This document shows, piece by piece, positions 9,357-17,186 of a DNA stretch of 64,000 nucleotides (position 1 is the stretch's first letter; every line of letters starts with the position of its first letter). This DNA comes from Roseovarius sp. (GTDB lineage: Bacteria; Pseudomonadota; Alphaproteobacteria; Rhodobacterales; Rhodobacteraceae). Below the pieces are notes generated by a model. The model did no database searches. It saw nothing but the letters and a program-made list of their open reading frames with translations, and was not told where the DNA came from. The translations under genes and the position numbers were made by a program. The stretch covers positions 62,001 through 126,000 of the forward strand of contig JAJFIA010000021.1 of NCBI GenBank assembly GCA_021775255.1, in the 5' to 3' direction.

Positions 9357-10307
9357 TCAGTTGGCGATCCATTTGCTCCAGCGGTCTTTGTTGGCCTTCA
9401 TCCATTCGGCGACGACCGTATCAACATCCTTACCGTCAAGATCGACCTCGCCCACCATGGCCGACATCTCTTCATTGGTCAGGGTATAAGCCTGCACGGC
9501 CTTGTAAGCGCCGGGCCATTTGCCTTCCATGCCCGCCCAGGCCGCTTTCCAGATCGGGCCGCGCGGCTTGCCGCAATCATAAGCCGCATCCGGGTTTATA
9601 CCCACCGACGGATCATTATAGCATTCTGCCGAATAGGGCGGAAAATCAACAAATTCACCCTGGTATTTGGCCGGTGCCCAATGCGGCACATAAACCCACA
9701 AGATAACCGGATCCTGCCGCTGATAGGCACTTTCAAGCTCGGCAAAAAGGGCGGCATCTGTGCCCGCATGCACCACGTCAAAATCAAGGCCCAATGCCTC
9801 AACCCGCTCATCGTCAAACCCGCCCCATGTGACAGGCCCGCCAACGTAGCGGCCATTTGGCGCGGTTTCGGCGGTGGAAAATTCCTCGGCGCATTCCTTG
9901 AGCGCAGTCCAGTCCGGCAGGCCCGGGCAACGCTCTTTCATATAAAGCGGATACCACCATTCCTCGATCGCCTGCAGGCCGGTTTCGCCCACATTCACAA
10001 CCTTGCCCGTGGCGGTGGCTTCATCCAGCGCTTCCTGGCCGGTTGTGGCCCAGATCTCCATCGCCAGTGTCAGATCGCCGGTTTTGAGCCCGGCAAATTG
10101 CGCGATATAATCGGCCTGAACATATTCCACATTATATCCGGCCTCTTCCAGAATTGAGCCCATGATCTTGGTGTTGATCAACTGGCCTGACCAGTCATGC
10201 AATGTCAGCTTGATCGGGTCAGCGGATTCCACCTCCGCCAATGCCGCGCCCGCCAGAAATGTGCTGGCGACAGCACCGATCAGTGTTGATTTAAGTAATT
10301 GCCTCAT
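9357..10307 (-). CDS. Glycine-betaine-type ABC transporter substrate-binding protein (OpuAC/ProX family)
   Basis: 316 residues, starting at the ATG 10305-10307 because GGAGGG lies at good distance and a Sec signal peptide ending in ALA-E follows at once. The mature part carries conserved Trp-rich segments, HDWSGQ, EIWATT, EEWWYPLY, PVTWGGFDDE and VPHWAPAK, which in this family make the aromatic cage around a trimethylammonium group. It is the first gene of the minus-strand operon, so it delivers substrate to the ATPase and permease encoded next. A sigma70-like promoter and direct repeats are found upstream. Betaine, choline, carnitine and TMAO are all possible ligands. Confidence 0.92.
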   Translation of the reverse strand: MRQLLKSTLIGAVASTFLAGAALAEVESADPIKLTLHDWSGQLINTKIMGSILEEAGYNVEYVQADYIAQFAGLKTGDLTLAMEIWATTGQEALDEATATGKVVNVGETGLQAIEEWWYPLYMKERCPGLPDWTALKECAEEFSTAETAPNGRYVGGPVTWGGFDDERVEALGLDFDVVHAGTDAALFAELESAYQRQDPVILWVYVPHWAPAKYQGEFVDFPPYSAECYNDPSVGINPDAAYDCGKPRGPIWKAAWAGMEGKWPGAYKAVQAYTLTNEEMSAMVGEVDLDGKDVDTVVAEWMKANKDRWSKWIAN

Positions 10308-10359
10308 CAAAAGGCCCTCCCGGTTTTGTTGCGCGGGGGAATCGCCCCGCTTGTGAAAA

Positions 10360-10410
10360 ATCTTGCGCGTTAACATCTGCCCTGTCAACTAAAACCACAA
10401 AAAACCACAT
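10360..10410 (-). promoter_or_regulatory. Predicted promoter and direct repeats for the amine transporter operon
   Basis: On the minus strand TTGACA (10388-10383) is followed after 17 bases by CAAGAT (10365-10360), a plausible sigma70 -35/-10 pair. Immediately upstream of the -35 box, AAAACCACA occurs twice (10391-10399 and 10401-10409) with a 10-base period, one helical turn, in the position of an activator site. A small hairpin, GCGGGG/CCCCGC, follows in the leader near 10335-10350. Confidence 0.5.
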
Positions 10411-10488
10411 CGCAAAGCAATAAATGTTGTTAAACGAGGTAATTTATGTATTTCTTTACTCTGAGATACGAGAAAACAGAGGCAAAAC

Positions 10489-11298
10489 ATGCCGGACACA
10501 GGCGCCCATTCAAACCACCGCGAGCAGGAAATTCTGCGTGAATTGCGCCTTGCCGGCGGGTCAAGCCGGATCGGGTTTCTGGCGGGGCGTCTGGGCGTAT
10601 CAGATGAAACAATCCGCCGTAATATCAAGCCTCTCGCCGCCAAATCACTTGTACGCAAGGTGCATGGCGGGGTGCTTTTGGTCGAAAATCTGACAGTCAC
10701 CGAACAGCCCTTTCAATCACGTATGGATCAGAATGCGGATATAAAACAGCGCCTGGCGCAGCGGGTGCGCGAGATGATCAAGGATGGCGACTCTCTTTTC
10801 CTCGATATCGGCTCGACCACCGCTTATGTGGCGCAGGCGCTCAGGCATCACCGCAACCTTTATATCGTCACCAATTCACTGGCCGTGGCGCATACATTAA
10901 CGGCCCGCAACAACAACCGGGTATTTCTGGCGGGGGGCGAATTGCGCTCGCATGATGGCGGTGCGTTCGGGCTGGACGCGATCAATTTCATCCGCCGGTT
11001 CAACGTGCAATATGCGGTATTTTCCGTGGGCGCGATCAACGCGGGTATCGGCTTCATGCTGCATGACGTGCAGGAGGCCGATCTGTCGCGCGAAGCCGCC
11101 GCGCGGGCGCAAACCCGCATTGTCGTGGCAGACAGTGAAAAATTCGGGCTACGTGCGCCGGTTGCCGTGGAAGACCCCTCGCAGTTTGACATTCTGGTGA
11201 CAGATAAAATGCCCTCGGGTGACATCGCAAAGATGCTTGCCCAGAATGAAATTACCACCCTTCTGCCCGAAAACCATGACCCGGTTTTGGGTAAATGA
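10489..11298 (+). CDS. DeoR/GlpR-family transcriptional regulator
   Basis: 269 residues. The N-terminal winged helix contains the family signature, IGFLAGRLGVSDETIRRNIK followed by KSLVRKVHGGVLL. The C-terminal DeoRC domain has LFLDIGSTTAYVAQAL and downstream loops that bind phosphorylated sugars or polyols in characterised members. It is divergent from the transporter operon across a 181-base gap and is the first gene of the plus-strand unit with the second demethylase and phosphotransferase, so it probably controls both directions. A phosphorylated inducer would fit with the two kinases encoded around it. Confidence 0.92.
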   Translation: MPDTGAHSNHREQEILRELRLAGGSSRIGFLAGRLGVSDETIRRNIKPLAAKSLVRKVHGGVLLVENLTVTEQPFQSRMDQNADIKQRLAQRVREMIKDGDSLFLDIGSTTAYVAQALRHHRNLYIVTNSLAVAHTLTARNNNRVFLAGGELRSHDGGAFGLDAINFIRRFNVQYAVFSVGAINAGIGFMLHDVQEADLSREAAARAQTRIVVADSEKFGLRAPVAVEDPSQFDILVTDKMPSGDIAKMLAQNEITTLLPENHDPVLGK

Positions 11299-11311
11299 AA
11301 GACATCTGAAC

Positions 11312-13729
11312 ATGGCAGACCATTCGGCAAAACACCTGATCATCGGCGGCGGCATCATTGGCTGCTCGGTCGCGTATCATCTGGCACGATCCGGCGAAAA
11401 AGATGTGGTGCTGCTGGAAAAAGCCGCCCTTACCGAAGGTGCCACATGGCACGCGGCGGGGCTGGTGGGGCAACTCAGATCATCGCGCAACACCACGCGG
11501 ATGCTGCAACGCTCGGTGGCGATGTATGACCGGCTTGAATCCGAGACCGGCCTTAATTGCGATTGGAAAAAAACCGGCAGCCTCAGGCTTGCGGCCTCAA
11601 AAGACAGGATGCTGGAAACCCGCCGTCTGGCCACCATGGCGCGCAGTTTTGACCTTGAGATGAACCTGATCACGCCCGATGAGGCCAAGGCACTTTTCCC
11701 CTATATTGAAACTCAAGGCCTTGAAGGGGCTGCCTTTATTCCCTCGGACGGCCATGTTGATCCGGCGAGCCTGTGCCAATCCATCGCCGCCGGGGCGCGG
11801 CAGCAGGGCGCACAGTTGAAGCAGGGCGTTGAGGTGCTGGATTTCACAGTTACAGGCGGGCGCATCACAGCCGTGAAAACCACCGATGGCATCTATGAGG
11901 CCGAAACCATCACCATTGCCACCGGCATGTGGAGCCGTGAGCTGGGCGCGAAACTGGGCCTCAAAATCCCCGCCTGCGCGGTTGAACACCAATATATCGT
12001 GACCGAGCCGATCCCGGATTTTCCCGCGGGCCTGCCCACGCTGCGTGACCCGGATCGGCTGGTCTATTACAAGCCCGACGCGGGCGGGCGGCTGGTGATT
12101 GGCGGCTATGAAGATAACACGCAGCCCTTTGGCGATGACGGCATTCCCGGCGCGTTTGTGCGGCAGTTATTGCCGGAAAACCTTGATCGCTTCATGCCCC
12201 TGGCCGAACAGGCGGGGATTGTGACACCGGTGGTCAATACGGTGGGCATCCGGCAGATCATCAACGGGCCTATTCCCTATTCGGCGGATGGTGATTTTGT
12301 CATGGGGCCGGTGCCTGATTTTGATAATCTGATGCTGGCCACCGGGTTTTTATACGGCATTGCCGCCGGTGGTGGCGCCGGTGAGATGATTGCCGAATGG
12401 CTGCTTGAGGGCCGCCCCTCGCTTGATCTGTGGCCGCTTGATAATCGCCGTTTCGGGGCGCATCACGGCACCCGCGCCTTCATGTATCCCCGCGCGGTTG
12501 AGCATTACGCGCATCACTACAAAATGCGCTATCCCGGCGATGAAAGCCATGTAGCGCGCAACCTGCGGCTCAGCCCGCTGCATGAGCGGTTGAGCGCGAA
12601 TGGCGCTGTCTGGGGGTCGAAGAATGGCTGGGAACGGCCGCTTTGGTTTGCCCCTGAAGGGGTCGCGCCGGTGGATCAGCTTGATTTCCTTGCGCCCGGC
12701 TGGAAGAAATTTGCGGCCCATGAGCATAAGGCGGTCCGCGAGGCTGTGGCGCTGATTGACCAGACCAGCTTTTCCAAGTTCGAGCTTTTGGGCCCCGGTG
12801 CATTGCAGGCGATTCAGCGGCTGGCAGTTTCCAACATGGACAAGCCCGTGGGGGCAGTGATTTACACACAACTTTGCAATTCCGGCGGCGGGATCGAGGC
12901 AGATGTGACCATCACCCGGCTGGGGGAAAACCATTTCTATATCATCACCGGCGCGGGCTTTGGCGTGCATGACAGCGACTGGATCAGGCGCAACCTGCCA
13001 CGTGATGGCCGGGCCATTCTGAGCGAGGTGACCTCGGGCTTTGCGGTGATCAACATCTGCGGGCCAAAGGCGCGTGATGTGCTGGCGCGGGTGACGGAAA
13101 ATGACATCTCGAACGCCGCTTTTCCTTTTGCCAGCAGCCGCAATATTGTGATCGGTGCCGCAACCGTGCGGGCGGTGCGTATCGGCTATGTGGGCGAGTT
13201 GGGGTGGGAGCTGCATATCCCAACGGAGTTTGCCCGCCATGTCTATGACCTGTTGAAAGAGGCGGGCGCGCCCGCGGGCATTCGTGATGTCGGTTACCGC
13301 GCGATTGATTCCTTGCGCATGGAAAAGGGCTATCTCTACTGGAGCGCCGAGATCACCCCGGATTACACCCCGTTTCAAGCCGGGCTTGGCGGCCGGGTGC
13401 ATTTCAAAACCGGCGGGGATTTCATTGGCCGCGCGGCTTTGCAGGCACAAAAAGCGCAAGGCGAGGAGCAGCGCCTTTGCTGTTTTACCGCGCTGGGTGA
13501 TCTCCCGCTTTATGGGGGTGAGACGATTTTACTGGATGGCAAAGTGGTGTCACTGGTCACAAGTGCCGCGTTTGGTCATAGCGTAGGTCAATGCATCATG
13601 TTTGGCTATCTGCCGGTTGACATGGCCGGGGCAACCGAGTTTGAGCTTGAGGCTTTTGGTGAAAGGTACCCTATTACCCGTGTCGATGCGCCGCTCTATG
13701 ATCCCGAAAACATCCGGCTGAAAGCCTGA
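11312..13729 (+). CDS. FAD-dependent oxidoreductase fused to GcvT domain (dimethylglycine/sarcosine dehydrogenase-like), copy 2
   Basis: 805 residues from the ATG at 11312; upstream in-frame sequence overlaps the DeoR gene. The order is as in copy 1: Rossmann motif LIIGGGIIGCSVAYHL, the covalent-FAD motif EGATWHAAGLVGQL, then a GcvT-type folate domain from about residue 430, ending with PITRVDAPLYDPENIRLKA. The two copies are clearly paralogous yet differ throughout, so this is not a recent duplication. It would carry out a second N-demethylation or act on a different intermediate. It is 13 bases downstream of the regulator and 16 bases before the phosphotransferase. Confidence 0.9.
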   Translation: MADHSAKHLIIGGGIIGCSVAYHLARSGEKDVVLLEKAALTEGATWHAAGLVGQLRSSRNTTRMLQRSVAMYDRLESETGLNCDWKKTGSLRLAASKDRMLETRRLATMARSFDLEMNLITPDEAKALFPYIETQGLEGAAFIPSDGHVDPASLCQSIAAGARQQGAQLKQGVEVLDFTVTGGRITAVKTTDGIYEAETITIATGMWSRELGAKLGLKIPACAVEHQYIVTEPIPDFPAGLPTLRDPDRLVYYKPDAGGRLVIGGYEDNTQPFGDDGIPGAFVRQLLPENLDRFMPLAEQAGIVTPVVNTVGIRQIINGPIPYSADGDFVMGPVPDFDNLMLATGFLYGIAAGGGAGEMIAEWLLEGRPSLDLWPLDNRRFGAHHGTRAFMYPRAVEHYAHHYKMRYPGDESHVARNLRLSPLHERLSANGAVWGSKNGWERPLWFAPEGVAPVDQLDFLAPGWKKFAAHEHKAVREAVALIDQTSFSKFELLGPGALQAIQRLAVSNMDKPVGAVIYTQLCNSGGGIEADVTITRLGENHFYIITGAGFGVHDSDWIRRNLPRDGRAILSEVTSGFAVINICGPKARDVLARVTENDISNAAFPFASSRNIVIGAATVRAVRIGYVGELGWELHIPTEFARHVYDLLKEAGAPAGIRDVGYRAIDSLRMEKGYLYWSAEITPDYTPFQAGLGGRVHFKTGGDFIGRAALQAQKAQGEEQRLCCFTALGDLPLYGGETILLDGKVVSLVTSAAFGHSVGQCIMFGYLPVDMAGATEFELEAFGERYPITRVDAPLYDPENIRLKA

Positions 13730-13745
13730 CAGAAAAGGAAAAATC

Positions 13746-14669
13746 ATGCCCCAGAACCGTGATGCCGTGCTTGCCGCGCTACGAAATGTGCCCCATCTGA
13801 CCGGGGCCGGGATGGCGGAGTACAAAATCCAAAGGCTCGGCGGGCTGACCAATCTGGTGTACCGGGTGGATACCAATGATGAGCTGCTGATCGTGCGCAT
13901 CCCCGGCGCGGGCACCGATGATTATATCGACCGCGCGGTTGAGCTGCATAACGCGAAAGTGGCAGCCGAGGCGGGGGTTTCAGCCGGGATTATATGGGCC
14001 GATGGCGGAACCGGCGTGATGATTTCACGTTGCATTGACGGCATTGAGACGATGACGCCGGATTTGTTTGCAAGCCGTGAAGGATCGCCCGCCCGCGCCG
14101 GGGCGGCACTGGCGCAGTTGCATGGCTGTGGCAGGGAATTTCAGTTCCGGTTTGAATTGTTTGCGATGATTGATGAATATCTTAAAATCCTGTCGGGCAA
14201 GGAGATTGATCTGCCTGAGGGCTATGCTGGTATTGTCCGCGCCGCCGAGCCGGTGAAGGCGGCACTGGCGGGCAATTCCACGCCTTTGGCACCCTGCCAT
14301 TGTGATCCTTTATGTGAAAACTTTCTCGATGATGGCGCGCGCATGTGGATCGTCGATTGGGAATATTCCGGGATGAATGATCCGATGTGGGATCTGGGGG
14401 ATCTGTCGGTTGAAGCCGGGTTTGATGCGGCGCAGGACGCCGCCATGATGCAGGCCTATTTTGGCCGCGCGCCCACGCAGGCCGAGACGGGCCGGATGGT
14501 GATTTATAAAGCCATGTGTGATCTGCTCTGGACATTATGGGGCCTGATTCAGCATGCCGATGGCAATATTGCAGAAGATTTCATGGCCTATGCCGAGGGC
14601 CGTTTTGCCCGCTGCCGGGCGTTGATGCAAAATGCGGCGTTTGCCGGGCATCTTAAGGCAATTTCATAA
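13746..14669 (+). CDS. Choline/ethanolamine-kinase-like phosphotransferase, copy 2
   Basis: 307 residues, preceded by AAAAGGAAAAATC as ribosome site. The phosphotransferase fold is indicated by GGLTNLVYRVD at about residue 38, the catalytic loop HCDPLCEN and the metal motif DWEYSGMNDPMWDLGDL. The active-site residues are present, so it should be an active kinase. It is last in the plus-strand unit after the regulator and demethylase copy 2, mirroring the pair on the other strand. Thiamine kinase or aminoglycoside-type phosphotransferase cannot be excluded from motifs, but the context favours a hydroxylated amine. Confidence 0.87.
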   Translation: MPQNRDAVLAALRNVPHLTGAGMAEYKIQRLGGLTNLVYRVDTNDELLIVRIPGAGTDDYIDRAVELHNAKVAAEAGVSAGIIWADGGTGVMISRCIDGIETMTPDLFASREGSPARAGAALAQLHGCGREFQFRFELFAMIDEYLKILSGKEIDLPEGYAGIVRAAEPVKAALAGNSTPLAPCHCDPLCENFLDDGARMWIVDWEYSGMNDPMWDLGDLSVEAGFDAAQDAAMMQAYFGRAPTQAETGRMVIYKAMCDLLWTLWGLIQHADGNIAEDFMAYAEGRFARCRALMQNAAFAGHLKAIS

Positions 14670-14724
14670 TCTGGCGGCAGGGCCTGTGGCCGGGGCCGGG
14701 ACGCCTCCGGCGGGAGTATTTAAA

Positions 14725-14767
14725 GCGTTTCGAGTATAAGTCGAGACACGACTTAAACTCAAAACGC
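14725..14767. repeat. Intergenic palindrome 1 (GCGTTTCGA family)
   Basis: Left arm GCGTTTCGAGTATAAGTCG (14725-14743) pairs with 14749-14767 at 17 of 19 positions, with a 5-base loop. It lies between the convergent ends of the phosphotransferase and xdhB and could serve both as a transcription terminator. It is one of two adjacent palindromes that start with the same nine bases. Confidence 0.65.
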
Positions 14768-14789
14768 GCGCAACATCTCAATCTCGTGG

Positions 14790-14832
14790 GCGTTTCGACA
14801 TATTGTCATACGTCAACAATATGTCGAAACGC
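14790..14832. repeat. Intergenic palindrome 2 (GCGTTTCGA family)
   Basis: Perfect 17-base inverted repeat, GCGTTTCGACATATTGT (14790-14806) against 14816-14832, with a 9-base loop, followed on the plus strand by TTTAAGG. It ends 19 bases from the xdhB stop. Its outer bases are the same as palindrome 1 while the inner bases differ, so the shared part is a boundary sequence. Confidence 0.7.
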
Positions 14833-14851
14833 TTTAAGGAAAAATGAAAGG

Positions 14852-17173
14852 TTAGGCGGTTTGATGCTTCAGGCGTTCCACGGCCATTAATATGCATTCG
14901 GGGGTGGCGGGGCTGTTGAGGCGGGGGCATTCGCGGTAATCCGCCACGCTGGCCACGGCCATGGAAAGCGCTTCAAACACCGAGACGCCAAGCATGAAAG
15001 GCGGCTCGCCCACCGCTTTGGAGCGTTTGATTGTCGGCTCGCGGTTTTCCGACCATTCGGGAATGCTGACGTTGAAGATGCGCGGGCGATCCGAAGCGAG
15101 GGGGATTTTATAGGTCGAGGGTGCGTGGGTTCTGAGCTGGCCTTGCTTGTCCCACCACAATTCTTCTGTGGTAAGCCATCCCATGCCCTGAATGAACGCG
15201 CCTTCGATCTGGCCCTTGTCAATCGCCGGATTGAGCGAGCGGCCCACGTCATGCAGGATGTCGGTGCGATCGACCTGATATTCGCCGGTGAGCGTGTCGA
15301 TTGAAACCTCCGAGACCGCAGCACCGTAAGCGAAATAATAGAATGGGTGACCGGTGCCGGTTTCGCGGTCCCAATGGATTTTCGGGGTCTTGTAAAAACC
15401 CGCCGCCGAAAGCTGAACCCGCGCCATATAGGCCTGTTTGATGAAATCGGGGAAGGCATGGGTCTGATCACCGATTTGCACGCCATCGGGGGTGAATTGC
15501 ACGTCTGCCTCGTCCACATTCCAGGTATCAGAGGCGAATTTGATCAGTCGCGCCTTGATCTGATTACAGGCGTCGCGCGCCGCCATGCCATTGAGATCAG
15601 ACCCTGATGAGGCCGCCGTGGCCGAGGTATTGGGCACTTTCTCGGTCGTGGTCTTGGTGATTTTCACCCGAGCGAAATCCACCTCAAACGCACTGGCCAC
15701 CACCTGTGCGATCTTGGTATTCAGCCCCTGCCCCATCTCGGTGCCGCCGTGATTGAGGTGGATCGAGCCATCATTGTAGACATGCACCAACGCCCCCGCC
15801 TGATTGAACCATGTGGCGGTGAAGGAAATGCCGAATTTGACCGGGGTGAGCGCAATGCCCTTGCGGATAATCCCGCCTTTGGCATTATGATCGAGCACCG
15901 CTTTGCGCCGCGCCTGATAATCTGCGCTTTGCTCAAGCTCATCCACCACGCGGGGCATGATATTGTCTTCAACTTTCTGGTGGTAGGGCGTTACATCTCG
16001 GCCATCATCGCCATAGAAATTCAGCCGACGGATTTCCAGCGTGTCCTTGCCAAGGGCATAGGCGATCTCTTCGATGATGCGCTCGGCGATGATCAGGCCC
16101 TGCGGCCCGCCAAAGCCGCGGAATGCAGTATTCGAGACGGTATTGGTTTTCATCGGGCGCGATCTGAGCCGCACATTTGGATAGAAATAGGCGTTATCGG
16201 CGTGAAACAAAGCGCGATCAGTAACAGGCCCGGAAAGATCGGAGGAGAAGCCGCAGCGGGCGGCGAATGTGCCGTCCACCGCAAGAATGCGGCCCTGCTC
16301 ATCAAACCCCACCTCGTAATCATTGACGAAATCGTGGCGCTTGCCGGTGGCCGACATATCATCATCGCGGTCGGGGCGGATTTTGACAGCCTGGTTCCAT
16401 TTTTTCGCAGCCAATGCCGCCACCGCACAGAACAGATTCATCTGGGTTTCCTTGCCGCCAAAGCCGCCGCCCATGCGCCGCACCGAGATCACGACAGCAT
16501 TGGACGGCACCCCCAGAACATGCGCCACCATATGCTGTGCCTCGGTGGGGTTCTGGGTTGAGGTATAGACCTCGACATCACCGTCCTCGCCGGGCAGGGC
16601 AAGGGCGATATGGCCCTCAAGATACATGTGATCCTGCCCGCCAACATGCATCCTTCCCTTGATCCGGTGGGGGGCGTTGGCCATGGCATCGGCCACAGTG
16701 CCGCGCTCCAGCTTGAGCGGCGCGGTGACATGCGGATAGCCCTTCTCAATCGCCTCAACCGGATCAAGCGCATGGGGAAGTTTTTCGTAAGACATCTTCG
16801 CCAGAGCCGCCGCGCGCCGGGCCGCATCGCGGGTTTTGGCCACAACCGCAAACAGCGGCTGACCCCAGAACTGCACCTTATCGGTGGGGAAAACCGGCTC
16901 ATCATTCAGGCCGGTGGGGCTGATGTCATTGCTGCCGGGGATGTCGTCGGCAGTCAGCACCCCAACCACGCCGGGGGCGATGCGCACGGCGGAAAGATCC
17001 ATGCCGGTGATGCGCGCATGGGCCACATCCGAGAGGCCAAGATAGGCGTGCAGCGTGTTTTCCGGCAGGGGCAGATCGTCAATATAGCTGGCTGTGCCGG
17101 TGACATGTTTTTCGGCTGAATCGTGTTTGAGATCGGTGCTGACAGCGCCTTCGATGCTTGTGTTATCTTTCAT
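14852..17173 (-). CDS. xdhB: Xanthine dehydrogenase molybdopterin-binding subunit
   Basis: 773 residues, the usual size. It carries the Mo-cofactor domains that hydroxylate hypoxanthine and xanthine to urate. Motifs in order: GGQDHMYLEGHIALALP, VRRMGGGFGGKETQ, AFRGFGGPQG, HGGTEMGQGLNTK and near the C-terminus AVGEPPFMLG with the catalytic Glu. It follows xdhA by 13 bases. Downstream is a convergent gene, so the operon ends here; the usual XdhC maturation factor, which inserts the sulfurated cofactor, is not next to it and not elsewhere in the window. Confidence 0.94.
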   Translation of the reverse strand: MKDNTSIEGAVSTDLKHDSAEKHVTGTASYIDDLPLPENTLHAYLGLSDVAHARITGMDLSAVRIAPGVVGVLTADDIPGSNDISPTGLNDEPVFPTDKVQFWGQPLFAVVAKTRDAARRAAALAKMSYEKLPHALDPVEAIEKGYPHVTAPLKLERGTVADAMANAPHRIKGRMHVGGQDHMYLEGHIALALPGEDGDVEVYTSTQNPTEAQHMVAHVLGVPSNAVVISVRRMGGGFGGKETQMNLFCAVAALAAKKWNQAVKIRPDRDDDMSATGKRHDFVNDYEVGFDEQGRILAVDGTFAARCGFSSDLSGPVTDRALFHADNAYFYPNVRLRSRPMKTNTVSNTAFRGFGGPQGLIIAERIIEEIAYALGKDTLEIRRLNFYGDDGRDVTPYHQKVEDNIMPRVVDELEQSADYQARRKAVLDHNAKGGIIRKGIALTPVKFGISFTATWFNQAGALVHVYNDGSIHLNHGGTEMGQGLNTKIAQVVASAFEVDFARVKITKTTTEKVPNTSATAASSGSDLNGMAARDACNQIKARLIKFASDTWNVDEADVQFTPDGVQIGDQTHAFPDFIKQAYMARVQLSAAGFYKTPKIHWDRETGTGHPFYYFAYGAAVSEVSIDTLTGEYQVDRTDILHDVGRSLNPAIDKGQIEGAFIQGMGWLTTEELWWDKQGQLRTHAPSTYKIPLASDRPRIFNVSIPEWSENREPTIKRSKAVGEPPFMLGVSVFEALSMAVASVADYRECPRLNSPATPECILMAVERLKHQTA

Positions 17174-17186
17174 GATCCTACCCCCT

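Noticed and set aside
12350..13459. 369-codon minus-strand frame inside the second FAD/GcvT gene
   Set aside because: Same shadow effect; the GcvT domain on the plus strand is continuous.
15749..16561. 270-codon plus-strand frame inside xdhB
   Set aside because: It overlaps conserved XdhB motifs on the other strand and has no family signal.
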